Shown piece after piece: positions 35,966-44,708 of a stretch of DNA of 64,000 bases (positions within the stretch are counted from its first letter, which is position 1; every line of letters begins with the position of its first letter). The position numbers and the translations under genes were made by a program. The notes below the pieces were generated by a model. It ran no database searches. It was not told the DNA's origin and saw nothing but the letters and a program-made list of their open reading frames with translations. The stretch comes from Actinoalloteichus caeruleus DSM 43889 (GTDB lineage: Bacteria; Actinomycetota; Actinomycetes; Mycobacteriales; Pseudonocardiaceae), in contig NZ_AUBJ02000001.1 in the NCBI RefSeq assembly GCF_000429185.2, positions 682,001-746,000 of the forward strand, given 5' to 3'.

Positions 35966-38706
35966 CCGTCGAGGTCAACGGCCGGTCCCTCGACGGCCCG
36001 ACCCGACCGGGGCAGTGCCTGCGCACCTACCTGCGCGAGCGGGGCCTACTCGGGGTGAGGAAGGGGTGCGACGCCGGCGACTGCGGAGCCTGCACCGTGC
36101 ACGTGGACGGGGTTCCGGTGCACTCGTGCGTGTTCCCGGCGTTCCGCGCCGTCGGCCGGCGGGTCACCACGATCGAGGGCCTGGCGCGCGACGGGCACCC
36201 CCACCCGGTCCAGCGGCGGTTCCTCGACGCGCAGGGGTTCCAGTGCGGCTTCTGCACCCCCGGGTTCGTCATGACCGCCGCCGGCCTGGACACCGCCGCC
36301 GGGCTCGCGGGAACCCCACCGGAGGAGCTGCGTCGCCTGTTCAAGGGCAACCTGTGCCGCTGCACCGGCTACCGGGCCATCGAGGACGCGCTGCGCGGCG
36401 TCCGGCACGTCGAACACCCCCAGGCCGGGACGGCCGTCGGTCGAAGCCCCGGGGCACCGGCCGGACCGGGGATCGTGACGGGGACGGCCCGCTACACCCT
36501 GGACCTGGACGTGCCCGGACTGCTGCACATGAAGCTGCTGCGCTCCCCGCACGCCCACGCCCGCGTCCTGGCGATCGACACCCACGAGGCGCTCCGGGTT
36601 CCCGGCGTGCGCCTGGTGCTCACCCACAAGGACGCGCCACCCCGGCTGTACTCCTCCGCCCTGCACGAATCCGTCGACGACGACCCCGCCGACACCCGGT
36701 TGCTCGACGACGTCGTTCGACACGTCGGCCAGCGCGTCGCCGCCGTGGTCGCCGACACCGTGTCCGCCGCCGAGGAGGGCTGCCGCCGCCTCGCCGTGAC
36801 CTACGAGGTGCTGCCCGCCGTGACCGACCCGGAAGCCGCCACCGCACCCGGCGCGCCCGTCGTGCACGACAAGGACCCCGTGACCAGCCGGATCGCCCGG
36901 CCACGGGACAACGTGGTGGCCGAGCTGCACGCCGGGGTCGGCGACGTCGACGCCGGACTGAGGTCGGCGGACGCGGTGTACGAGAACACCTTCCACACCC
37001 GGCGCGTGCAACACGCGAGCCTGGAGACCCACGGCGCGATCGGCTGGCTCGACGCCGATCCCGCCACCGGCGCGGAGCGACTGGTGATCCGGTCCAGCAC
37101 CCAGGCGCCGTTCCTGACCCGCCGCGCGCTGTGCGCGCTGTTCGACCTGCCCCCGGACCGGGTCCGCGTCGTCACGGCCTTGCTCGGCGGCGGCTTCGGC
37201 GGCAAACAGGAGATGCTCGTCGAGGACGTGGTGGCCCTCGCGGTGCTGAGGTCGCGCGCCCCGGTCAGCCTCGAGTTCACCCGCGCCGAGCAGTTCACCG
37301 CCGCCACCACCCGCCACCCGTTCACCGTCACCGTCACGGCCGGGGCCCGCCACGACGGCACCCTCACCGCGCTGAAGCTGCACGTGGTGGCCGACACCGG
37401 CGCCTACGGCAACCACGGCCCCGGCGTGCTCCTCCACGGCTGCGGCGAGTCGGTGGCCCTCTACCGGTGCCCCAACAAGCGGACCGACGCCCGCTCCGTC
37501 TACACCCACACCGTGCCTTCCGGGGCCTTCCGGGGCTACGGGCTCGGGCAGGTCACCTTCGCCGTCGAGTCCGCACTGGACGAGCTGGCCCGGCGCCTGC
37601 GCCTCGACCCGCTCACGCTGCGCGAACGCAACCTCATCCGGCCCGGCGACGACCTGGTCGCTCCCGGCGACACCGAACACGACCTCCACCTCGGCGGCTA
37701 CGGTCTCGACCAGTGCCTCCGCGTCGTCCGCGCCGCCGGGAGCTCCCCAGCCGAGCCGGCACCCCCGGGGTGGCTCGTCGGGGACGGCGCCGCCGTCGCG
37801 ATGATCGCCACCATCCCCCCGCGCGGGCACCTCGCCGACGCGGCGCTCACCCTGCTGCCCGACGGCACCTTCGCGCTCGCCGTCGGCACCGCCGAGTTCG
37901 GCAACGGCACCACCACGGTGCACCGCCAGATCGCCGCGACCGCGCTGGGCACCACGGTGGACCGGGTCACCGTGCACCAGTCCGACACCGCGCTGGTCGG
38001 GCACGACACCGGAGCGTTCGGATCCACCGGCACCGTCGTCGCCGGCGCGGCCGTCCTGCGGGCGGCCCGCGCCCTCGTGGACACCCTCCTCGACGCGGCC
38101 GCCACGTTCCACGCGCTGGACCGGGCGCGCTGCCGCCTCACCGACGGCGCCGTCGTGTGCGCGGGTGACCGCGTCCCGCTCGAAGGGCTCCACGCCGCCG
38201 CGCTCGCCGCCGGCACCAGCCTGACGGCCACCGGCCATTCCCGGGGGACACCCCGTTCGGTGTCGTTCAACGCCCACTGGTTCCGCGTCGCGGTGAACCC
38301 GGACACCGGAGAGATCCGCATCCTGCGCAGCGTCCACGCGGCCGACGCCGGCACCGTGGTCAACCCGCTCCAGTGCCGGGGGCAGGTCGAGGGTGGAGTG
38401 GCCCAGGCGCTGGGCGCCACCCGGTCCGAGGAGATCCGCCTCGACCCCACCGGGGCCGTCACCACCACCGCGCTGCGCGGCTACCGCATCCCCACCTTCG
38501 CCGACACCCCTCGCACCGAGGTCCACTTCGCGGTCACCACCGACGACCTCGGGCCCTTCGGGGCGAAGTCCATGAGCGAGAGCCCGTTCGTCCCGGTGGC
38601 ACCCGCGTTCGCCAACGCCGTGCGCGACGCGACCGGCGTTCGCTTCACCACGCTGCCACTCACCCCGGACCGCGTCTGGTCGGGCTTGCGCGACCAAGGC
38701 CGGTGA
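35962..38706 (+). CDS. Molybdopterin hydroxylase: fused [2Fe-2S] and Mo-binding subunits
   Basis: 914 residues from GTG 35962. The first about 150 residues are a CoxS-type domain with two [2Fe-2S] clusters: GCDAGDCGACTVHVDGVPVHSC and QCGFCTPGFVMTA with NLCRCTGYRAI. The rest is the CoxL/XdhA molybdopterin domain: GTARYTLDLDVPGLLHMKLLRSPHAHARV, STQAPFLTRRALCALF, GGGFGGKQEM, GAFRGYGLGQVTFAVESALDELA, and the catalytic Glu region GAKSMSESPFVP. The layout resembles the one-chain aldehyde oxidoreductases (about 907 aa), but a separate FAD subunit is also present. It hydroxylates an aldehyde or N-heterocycle; the substrate is unknown. It needs molybdenum cofactor. Confidence 0.92.
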   Translation: MTVEVNGRSLDGPTRPGQCLRTYLRERGLLGVRKGCDAGDCGACTVHVDGVPVHSCVFPAFRAVGRRVTTIEGLARDGHPHPVQRRFLDAQGFQCGFCTPGFVMTAAGLDTAAGLAGTPPEELRRLFKGNLCRCTGYRAIEDALRGVRHVEHPQAGTAVGRSPGAPAGPGIVTGTARYTLDLDVPGLLHMKLLRSPHAHARVLAIDTHEALRVPGVRLVLTHKDAPPRLYSSALHESVDDDPADTRLLDDVVRHVGQRVAAVVADTVSAAEEGCRRLAVTYEVLPAVTDPEAATAPGAPVVHDKDPVTSRIARPRDNVVAELHAGVGDVDAGLRSADAVYENTFHTRRVQHASLETHGAIGWLDADPATGAERLVIRSSTQAPFLTRRALCALFDLPPDRVRVVTALLGGGFGGKQEMLVEDVVALAVLRSRAPVSLEFTRAEQFTAATTRHPFTVTVTAGARHDGTLTALKLHVVADTGAYGNHGPGVLLHGCGESVALYRCPNKRTDARSVYTHTVPSGAFRGYGLGQVTFAVESALDELARRLRLDPLTLRERNLIRPGDDLVAPGDTEHDLHLGGYGLDQCLRVVRAAGSSPAEPAPPGWLVGDGAAVAMIATIPPRGHLADAALTLLPDGTFALAVGTAEFGNGTTTVHRQIAATALGTTVDRVTVHQSDTALVGHDTGAFGSTGTVVAGAAVLRAARALVDTLLDAAATFHALDRARCRLTDGAVVCAGDRVPLEGLHAAALAAGTSLTATGHSRGTPRSVSFNAHWFRVAVNPDTGEIRILRSVHAADAGTVVNPLQCRGQVEGGVAQALGATRSEEIRLDPTGAVTTTALRGYRIPTFADTPRTEVHFAVTTDDLGPFGAKSMSESPFVPVAPAFANAVRDATGVRFTTLPLTPDRVWSGLRDQGR

Positions 38707-39208
38707 CCCGGCCCCACCCCAGCGGCCGCCCGCACGGTTCGCCGCCCGTGAGCCCTCCACCAGACCCCGGCGACGAGCGTCCCGGGCGGCGGGTCGCATC
38801 CGGGTCCTCGGGCCTCGACGCATCGGGAACCGCCCCACGGGAACCACCCGGGCCGTGGCGGGGGAGCCGGCCGCCAGGCGCTCCCCGGCCCGCCCGGTCG
38901 TCCCCGGACAGGCCCTCCACGGCGCCCACCCGCCCCCGGGTCCGGTGTTTCCCGGGAGCGGTCGCGGAAGGGGCGACGGGGAACGGCGCGCGGCAGACCC
39001 GGACCCCGGCGGAAGCCCCGGCGCCGCTCACCTCACCTCCGCATCCGAGTCGGGGCGAGCGCCCGCGCGAGGCCACGTCCACCCCGAGGACCGGCCTCGT
39101 CGCGGAGAGCCGTCGACCGCCATCGGCACCAGGCCGCACCACATCCATGCACCCCCGCGCCCCGGCCACCTCGTCCCGGGTGGAACACGCGCGGCGCGGG
39201 GGAGCGGG
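38707..39208. other. Intergenic region between convergent genes
   Basis: About 500 bases between the molybdoenzyme and the convergent VOC gene. GC-rich, with no coding pattern I can support on either strand and no strong hairpin. Confidence 0.5.
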
Positions 39209-39676
39209 TCAGGCCACCCGGGAGTTCAGGAATCCGTCCCAACCCTCGTCGAACGTCGCCCGGTCGGCGATCTCGAACCGTTGCCCGGTCGGACCGGTGA
39301 AGTAGGCGAACCCCCAGGGCCCACCGTCGTCGTCGAGGCCGACGACCTCCTCGGTGAACCCCAGGTCGCGCAACCGGTCCAGGTCGGACGCGAAGTCCTG
39401 GGCCCAGTACCCCAGGTGGTGCACCCCACCCCCCGCCCCGGTCGAGAACGGGGTGCCTGGCGTCGCCTGGATGAGCTCGAAGTGCGGCGCCTCGAGCGAG
39501 TAGACCACCGGGAACTCGACCTCGCGGTCGACCCCGCCGTACCGGAGCCCCATCTCGAACTCGACAGGAGTCGTCCAGCGAGCCCCGGACAACGCGGTGA
39601 GGTGCCTGGCCGCCGCGTCGAGGTCGTCGACGACGTAGCCGAAGTGGTAGAAGTCGCGTGGACGGAGAATGCTCAC
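39209..39676 (-). CDS. VOC (glyoxalase/dioxygenase-fold) family protein
   Basis: 155 residues from GTG 39674-39676. Vicinal-oxygen-chelate fold with two beta-alpha-beta-beta-beta units: FYHFGYVVDDLDAAARHLTALSGARWT, then HFELIQATPGTPFSTGAGGGVHHLGYWAQDFASDLDRLRDLGF, and FAYFTGPTGQRFEIADRATFDEGW. Metal-ligand positions His (HFGYVV), Glu (FELIQ), His (HHLGY) and Glu (FEIAD) are all present, so it is probably a metal enzyme. The family covers lyases, dioxygenases and resistance proteins. Lies 103 bases after the acyltransferase gene on the same strand; a link to the siderophore cluster is possible but unproven. Confidence 0.85.
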   Translation of the reverse strand: MSILRPRDFYHFGYVVDDLDAAARHLTALSGARWTTPVEFEMGLRYGGVDREVEFPVVYSLEAPHFELIQATPGTPFSTGAGGGVHHLGYWAQDFASDLDRLRDLGFTEEVVGLDDDGGPWGFAYFTGPTGQRFEIADRATFDEGWDGFLNSRVA

Positions 39677-39779
39677 GTGGTTCCCGCCTACTCGTCCGCT
39701 GATCCGAGCCGGGCGACGAACCGCCACGCGTCGCCACCCTCGGTGACCATTCCCTTCGTACCGGTGGTTCCCGGGCCTG

Positions 39780-40361
39780 TCAACGCTGGTCGGCTCCGAG
39801 GTCCAACACCGCGAGACGCGCCGTCTTGTCGGCCATCCGGAGTTCGGGACCGAGATCGAAACCGTTGCGCCGCAGCAGGTCGAGGACCTTGGCGTTGCGG
39901 GCGTCCGGTTCGGCCACCACCCGACGAACGGCCGGGTCGCGCGACACGAAGGCCACCACGGCCGCGAGGAGGGCGGAGGTGAAACCCGGCTCCGGGTCAC
40001 CAGCCGGGGGGCCGCTGAACAGGTGGAACCCGATGTCCCCCCGCCGCACCTCGTAGTAGTCGCCCATCGGGTCCTCGGCTGGCTCGTAGGTCTGGACCAG
40101 GCCCACCGGCACACCGCGCCGGCGCGCGAGGAAGGCGTGGTGGGTCGGAAGGGAGTCCACGTACCGGTAGGTCTCCAGGACCTCCGCCCGGCTCAGGCCG
40201 GTCATCCCCCAGAAACGGGCGCGGTCCTGTGTCACCCACCGGTGGAGCAGGTCGACGTCCGACGCCGGGACGAGCGGGTGCAGCGCGATCAGTCCGAGGG
40301 CACCCGCGTCGAACTCGAACACCGGGCCGGCGGGATGAGGGCGGGACTCGTCGGTTCTCAC
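39780..40361 (-). CDS. IucB/RhbD-type acyltransferase (GNAT fold), first copy
   Basis: 193 residues from GTG 40359-40361 (GAGGAG upstream). Siderophore-type N-acyltransferase: LGLIALHPLVPASDVDLLHRWVTQDRARFWGM at the N-terminus, VGLVQTYEPAEDPMGDYYEVRRGDIGFHLFSGPP, then VVAFVSRDPAVRRVVAEPDARNAKVLDLLRRNGFDLG, with the acyl-CoA-binding and PDxxN motifs of the family. Such enzymes acylate an (often hydroxylated) amine such as N-hydroxylysine or N-hydroxycadaverine. It is related to the second copy at 44709-45284, which sits in the operon. Divergent from the penicillin-acylase gene. Confidence 0.87.
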   Translation of the reverse strand: MRTDESRPHPAGPVFEFDAGALGLIALHPLVPASDVDLLHRWVTQDRARFWGMTGLSRAEVLETYRYVDSLPTHHAFLARRRGVPVGLVQTYEPAEDPMGDYYEVRRGDIGFHLFSGPPAGDPEPGFTSALLAAVVAFVSRDPAVRRVVAEPDARNAKVLDLLRRNGFDLGPELRMADKTARLAVLDLGADQR

Positions 40362-40662
40362 GTCACTCCTCGCTGGTCCGCGCAGCGTGGGAAGTCGCGC
40401 ACGGCGACCGTGCCGATCCGGCAAGTTACCATGATCCGGCGGCCCGGTAGGAGGGTTCGGGAGCCCGCCGTCCACCCGGGACGTCGTGGCGATCCCGGCC
40501 GGAACCTGGTAGCCCAGCGCCCGCGCGGGCGACCACCGGCCGACCTCGGGCTCGGGCCACACGCGTCGGTCACCGGGGACCCGCCTCGTCCCACCCGACG
40601 CGGACGAGGCCGAACCCACCTGGCGGCGGCAGAGCGGCCACCGCGACGGACGGGAGGCGGAC
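40362..40662. other. Divergent promoter region with direct repeat
   Basis: 301 bases between the divergent acyltransferase and penicillin-acylase genes. GATCCGGC occurs twice, at 40415-40422 and 40433-40440 (18 bases start to start), around AAGTTACCAT, the least GC-rich part. A 19-bp iron-box-like palindrome (TTAGGTTAGGCTAACCTAA type) is not seen. Confidence 0.4.
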
Positions 40663-42717
40663 GTGCGCGATGACCCGGACGGCGTGCTGCGGGACGACTG
40701 GGGCGTACCGCACCTCGTGGCCCGCGATCCCGACGACCTCGCGCACCTCCAGGGAGTCGTGACCGCGCGGGACCGGGCCTGGCAGCTCGAGGTGGAGCGG
40801 CACCGCGCGCAGGGCACCACCGCGGCCTTCCTCGGACCGGCCGCCCTCGACTGGGACCGGTTCGCGCGGCGGGCCCGCCTGGCCGACACCGCGAAGCGGT
40901 GCCTGCGGGCGCTCGACCCCGGCACCGCCCGGTGGCTCGGGCGGTACGTGGCCGGCGTCAACGCCGGGCTCGCCGAAGGAGCCCGCACCGCCCCCGAGTT
41001 CGACATCGTCGGCGTGCGCCCCGGGCGGTGGCGGACGTGGACACCGTTGGCGGTGTGGCTGTCGCACCACATCCTCTTCGCAGCCTTCCCGGCCAAGCTG
41101 TGGCGGACCGAGGCGTCCCGCCTGCTCGGCGCCGCCGGGGTCGAGGTCCTCGCCGCGGACGCGCCGGGCACGGCGGGCAGCAACGGGTGGTTGGTGACCT
41201 CGGAGCACACCGCGACCGGTTCCGCGCTCCTCGCCGGGGACCCCCACCGGTACGCGGAGGACCCCGGCATGTACCAGCAGATCGGGCTGGCCTGCCCCGA
41301 CTACGACGTGGTCGGGTTCGCCGTTCCCGGGGTACCGGGCATCCCGCACTTCGGCCACACCGGAGGGGTGGCGTGGGCGATCACGAACGCGATGGCCGAC
41401 TGCCAGGACCTGTACGCGGAGCGCCTGCGCCGGCGGGGGAGCGGCGTCGAGGCGCTCGGCCCGAGGGGCTGGCGCCCCGCCCCGGCGCACCGGGAGGCGC
41501 TGCGGGTGGCGGGCGGCCCCGACGAGTTCGTCGAGGTGGTGGAGACCGCGCGCGGCCCCGTCGTCGTCGGCGGGCCGGACGAGCCGGTGGCGCTGAGCCT
41601 GCGGTACCCGCCGAGGGCGTTGGCCGACGCCGGCTTCGCCGCGCTACCCGCGCTGCTCGCCGCGCGGACGGTCGCCGACGTCGACCGGGCCCTGGACCGC
41701 TGGGTGGAACCGGTCAACGTGGTGCTCGCCGCCGACACCGCGGGCGGCACGCTGCACCGGGTCGCCGGGGCCGTGCCCGACCGGGACGAGACCAACGGTT
41801 GGCGGGTGGTACCCGCCGACGATCCCCGGTACGCGTGGCAGGGCTGGCGGCCCCTGCCCCGGTCCGAGGTCGGCGGCGTGGCCGTGATGGCCAACGAACG
41901 CGGGCTCGCGGCACCGCTGGGCGTCGAGTTCGCAGCCCCCCACCGGCACCGCCGGATCACCGAACTCCTGGGACGAGCGGGTGACTGGACCGCCGAGGAG
42001 CTGGGCGTCGTGCACCACGACACCCTGCTCGCCACGGCGGCCCCGCTGATCGCCCTGGCCGCCGACCTGCCCGGTCTGGGAGCGGAGGCGACCTCGCTGG
42101 TGCGGCGGCTGGCCGCGTGGGACCGGCGGATGGAGGTCGACAGCCGTGTGGCCGTCGAGTTCGCCGACGTCCGCTCCGAGGTGGTGCGTGGGCTGGTCGC
42201 CCACCCCGCGCTGCGGGCGCTCGCCGTGCCCCTGCCCTACCCGGAGGTGTTCCAGCCGTGGCTGGACCCGGTGCCCCGCACCGCCTACGCGCTCACGTCC
42301 GTCCTCGCCGGTGGTCTGCTCGACGGACGGGACCTGATCGCGATCCTGCGGGCCGCCGTGGACTCGGTCGCGACGACGGCGGCGCCCCCGGGACTGACCT
42401 GGGGCGACCGGCACCGCTTCGCGCCGTGGCGGGCGTTGCCCGACCGATGTGCCACGCCGGCGCAGGGCGTCGGAGGCGACCACGACTGCGTGCTGGCCAC
42501 CTCGAGCGTCCCCGGTTCGACCCACGCGTTCACCCGCGCGCCCGTCGCCCGGTTCGTCTGGGACCTCGCCCGACGCGAGGACAGCCACTGGGTCGTGCCG
42601 TTCGGAGCGGCGGGCAGGACCGACCACCCCCACCACCACGACCAGTTCCCGCTCTGGGCGCGGGGTGACCTGGTTCGGGTCGGGGATCCACTGGCGCGGT
42701 CGAGGCCATCGGAGTGA
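40663..42717 (+). CDS. Penicillin acylase family Ntn hydrolase
   Basis: 684 residues from GTG 40663 (GGGAGG upstream). Penicillin-acylase/PvdQ-type fold: DPDGVLRDDWGVPHLVARDPDDLAHLQGVVTARDRAWQLEV at the start, and the autocleavage site GTAGSNGWLVTS, whose Ser becomes the N-terminal nucleophile of the beta chain. FGHTGGVAWAITNAMADCQDLYAERL and the Asn in VGGDHDCVLATSS near the end follow the family. No clear signal peptide is seen, although the family is often exported. These enzymes remove acyl chains from amides. In pyoverdine biosynthesis the relative PvdQ removes a fatty acyl group from the precursor; a similar trimming role for the siderophore is inferred from position. Confidence 0.88.
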   Translation: MRDDPDGVLRDDWGVPHLVARDPDDLAHLQGVVTARDRAWQLEVERHRAQGTTAAFLGPAALDWDRFARRARLADTAKRCLRALDPGTARWLGRYVAGVNAGLAEGARTAPEFDIVGVRPGRWRTWTPLAVWLSHHILFAAFPAKLWRTEASRLLGAAGVEVLAADAPGTAGSNGWLVTSEHTATGSALLAGDPHRYAEDPGMYQQIGLACPDYDVVGFAVPGVPGIPHFGHTGGVAWAITNAMADCQDLYAERLRRRGSGVEALGPRGWRPAPAHREALRVAGGPDEFVEVVETARGPVVVGGPDEPVALSLRYPPRALADAGFAALPALLAARTVADVDRALDRWVEPVNVVLAADTAGGTLHRVAGAVPDRDETNGWRVVPADDPRYAWQGWRPLPRSEVGGVAVMANERGLAAPLGVEFAAPHRHRRITELLGRAGDWTAEELGVVHHDTLLATAAPLIALAADLPGLGAEATSLVRRLAAWDRRMEVDSRVAVEFADVRSEVVRGLVAHPALRALAVPLPYPEVFQPWLDPVPRTAYALTSVLAGGLLDGRDLIAILRAAVDSVATTAAPPGLTWGDRHRFAPWRALPDRCATPAQGVGGDHDCVLATSSVPGSTHAFTRAPVARFVWDLARREDSHWVVPFGAAGRTDHPHHHDQFPLWARGDLVRVGDPLARSRPSE

Positions 42718-42750
42718 CCATCGGCGACGAGGCGCGGGCCGAATCGCCCC

Positions 42751-42798
42751 TGGAGATCCGCGACCACCGTGTTACTCTCCGAAACTGGTGATCACCAG
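42751..42798 (+). promoter_or_regulatory. Promoter and perfect 14-bp palindrome before decarboxylase gene
   Basis: TGGAGA (42751-42756), a 16-base spacer and TACTCT (42773-42778) form a plausible promoter. Right at the expected start of transcription is the perfect palindrome CTGGTGATCACCAG (42785-42798), 23 bases before the ATG. A repressor bound there would block the siderophore operon. It does not look like an iron box. Confidence 0.5.
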
Positions 42799-42821
42799 CA
42801 CCGAACTCCGGGAGGCGTGGC

Positions 42822-44414
42822 ATGGCCGTGGTCGAACCGCCATCGTCGCCCATGTTACCCGGTCAGGGAACCGCCTCCGCGCGGAGGGCAGCCCGCGCCC
42901 ACCTGCTGCACAACGAGACGGTCGAGCACTACCGCCAGGTGCTCTCGGAGGGGATCGACCGGGTGGCGCGCACCGTGGCGGACGCGCGGCGGCCCTGCAC
43001 CGGGATCTCCCCGGACGAACTCGACTCCGTCGTGTCCTCGGTGGACCTCGACCGGCCACTGGCCGACACCACCGCCGCCCTCGACGAGCTGGTGGACGTC
43101 TACCTGCGGGACGCGATCTTCTACCACCACCCCCGGTACCTCGCGCACCTCAACAGCCCGGTCGCGATTCCCGCCCTCCTCGCCGAAGTGGTGCTCAGCG
43201 CCCTCAACTCCTCACTCGACACCTGGGACCAGAGCGCCGGGGCCACCCTGATCGAACGCCGCCTGGTCGACTGGACGGCCCGCAGGATCGGCTTCGACGA
43301 CCGAGCCGACGGGGTCTTCACCAGCGGAGGAACGCAGTCCAACCTCCAGGGGCTGCTGCTCGCCAGGGAGGAACTGCTCGCCGGGCTGGGCGCTGGCACC
43401 GATCGGCACGGGCAGTGGCCCCGGCTGCGCGTCCTGGTCTCGGAGGTCGGGCACTTCAGCGTGCGCAAGGCCGCCAGGCTGCTCGGCCTCGGACCGGGCG
43501 CGGTGCTGCCCGTTCCCACCGACCGGTCCTGGCGGATGTCGCCCACCGCCCTGGCACGGGAACTGGACCGCTGCCGGCGACGCGGCGAGCACGTGGTCGC
43601 GGTCGTCGCGACCGCCGGCACCACCGACTTCGGCAGTATCGACCCGTTGCCCGAGATCGCCGCCCGGTGCGCCGACGCCGGGGTCTGGCTCCACGTCGAC
43701 GCCGCCTACGGGGGCGGCCTGCTGCTCTCACGCACCCGGTCCCACCTGCTCACCGGGATCGACCGTGCCGACTCGGTCACCATCGACTTCCACAAGACGT
43801 TCTTCCAACCCGTCAGCTCCAGCGCGCTCGTCGTCCGCGACGGAACCGCGCTCCGGCACGCCACCGACCGCGCCGACTACCTGAACCCGCGCTGGATGGC
43901 GGATCGGGACATCCCCAACCAGGTCGACAAGAGCCTGCAGACGACCCGCCGCTTCGACGCGCTCAAACTCTGGCTGACCTTGCGCGTCACCGGAGCGGAC
44001 CAGCTCGGCGAGCTGGTCGACGAGCTGGTCGAGCGCACCTCCGAGGCGTGGCGAGCGCTCAGCGCCGACCCCCGGTTCGAGGTGGTGACGCGGTCACCAC
44101 TGAGCACCGTCGTGTTCCGCCACCTCCCCGAGGGAGCGGACCCGGAGCTGGTGGACGAGGCGAACCTGCACGCCCGCGAGGCCCTCGCCGGTACCGGCGA
44201 CGCCGTCGTCGCGGCCACCCGGGTGCGCGGCCGCCACTACCTGAAACTCACGCTGCTCAACCCGCGCACCACCGTCGAGGACATCACGCGGCTCGCCGAG
44301 CTGGTCGCCGAACACGCGGGTGACCACGTCCGGGCTCACCACGCGGACACCGCCCCCGACACCGCGGAACGGAGAGCGGCATGCCCGTCCATGACGTCGT
44401 CACCGTCCGCCTGA
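42822..44414 (+). CDS. PLP-dependent group II decarboxylase, DesA/diaminobutyrate-decarboxylase-like
   Basis: 530 residues from ATG 42822 (GGGAGG upstream). Group II decarboxylase: LAHLNSPVAIPALLAEVVLSALNSSLDTWDQSAGATLIERRLVDW, TSGGTQSNLQGLLLAREE (phosphate cup), ATAGTTDFGSIDPLPEIAARC, WLHVDAAYGGGLLL (the PLP Asp) and TIDFHKTFFQPVSSSALVV with the PLP lysine Lys325. In NIS siderophore clusters these enzymes make cadaverine from lysine (DesA) or diaminopropane from 2,4-diaminobutyrate (RhbB-like); the sequence does not tell which. Codon 12 (42855-42857) is a rare TTA leucine, which in actinomycetes may make translation depend on the bldA tRNA. First gene of the core operon. Confidence 0.92.
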   Translation: MAVVEPPSSPMLPGQGTASARRAARAHLLHNETVEHYRQVLSEGIDRVARTVADARRPCTGISPDELDSVVSSVDLDRPLADTTAALDELVDVYLRDAIFYHHPRYLAHLNSPVAIPALLAEVVLSALNSSLDTWDQSAGATLIERRLVDWTARRIGFDDRADGVFTSGGTQSNLQGLLLAREELLAGLGAGTDRHGQWPRLRVLVSEVGHFSVRKAARLLGLGPGAVLPVPTDRSWRMSPTALARELDRCRRRGEHVVAVVATAGTTDFGSIDPLPEIAARCADAGVWLHVDAAYGGGLLLSRTRSHLLTGIDRADSVTIDFHKTFFQPVSSSALVVRDGTALRHATDRADYLNPRWMADRDIPNQVDKSLQTTRRFDALKLWLTLRVTGADQLGELVDELVERTSEAWRALSADPRFEVVTRSPLSTVVFRHLPEGADPELVDEANLHAREALAGTGDAVVAATRVRGRHYLKLTLLNPRTTVEDITRLAELVAEHAGDHVRAHHADTAPDTAERRAACPSMTSSPSA

Positions 44415-44593
44415 ACCACCGATCCTCCCGCCGGGTCGAGTCCCACCACCGGGCCGGGACGGCCCTCGACCGTGCCCGCCCCGAGCGGATCCCGCGACCG
44501 TCGGCACCACCACCGGGGCGGAGCCGACCAGCGCCGCGCCCGCCGGCCCCGGCCCCGGCCCCGGCCCCGACCGCCGGTGGCCCGGGCCCCTGA
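44381..44593 (+). pseudogene. Short ORF, possible remnant of an amine N-hydroxylase gene
   Basis: A 70-codon frame starts at ATG 44381 with a good GGAGA site, inside the end of the decarboxylase gene. It begins MPVHDVVTVRL, which resembles the opening of siderophore N-hydroxylases (DVVGVGxGPxNLxLA) with the glycines of the FAD motif lost. After about 20 residues it becomes Pro/Ala-rich and includes four GGCCCC repeats (44545-44568). The gap up to the acyltransferase gene (44709) is exactly where desB would lie in a desA-desB-desC-desD order. This reading is a guess from a few residues; it could also be plain spacer. Confidence 0.25.
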
Positions 44594-44708
44594 CGTCCGC
44601 TCGCCCCGCCCCACCCCGCCACGGGCGGGCCGCCCACCCGCCGGTGCCACGCCCGCACGGGAGGACGACCGCGCTCCCCGCGTACCCCGTCCACCTCGGG
44701 GCCGGACC

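Noticed and set aside
36046-38847. Very long open frame on the minus strand opposite the molybdoenzyme gene
   Set aside because: It mirrors the real gene in high-GC DNA; its protein is low-complexity Gly/Val/Arg/Asp with no motifs, while the plus strand has all family motifs.
40362-42821. Iron-dependent repressor box before the siderophore genes
   Set aside because: No sequence close to the 19-bp TTAGGTTAGGCTAACCTAA pattern was seen in the two promoter regions by eye.
44545-44568. GGCCCC tandem repeat as a CRISPR-like or mobile-element repeat
   Set aside because: Only four six-base units without spacers; simple low-complexity sequence.
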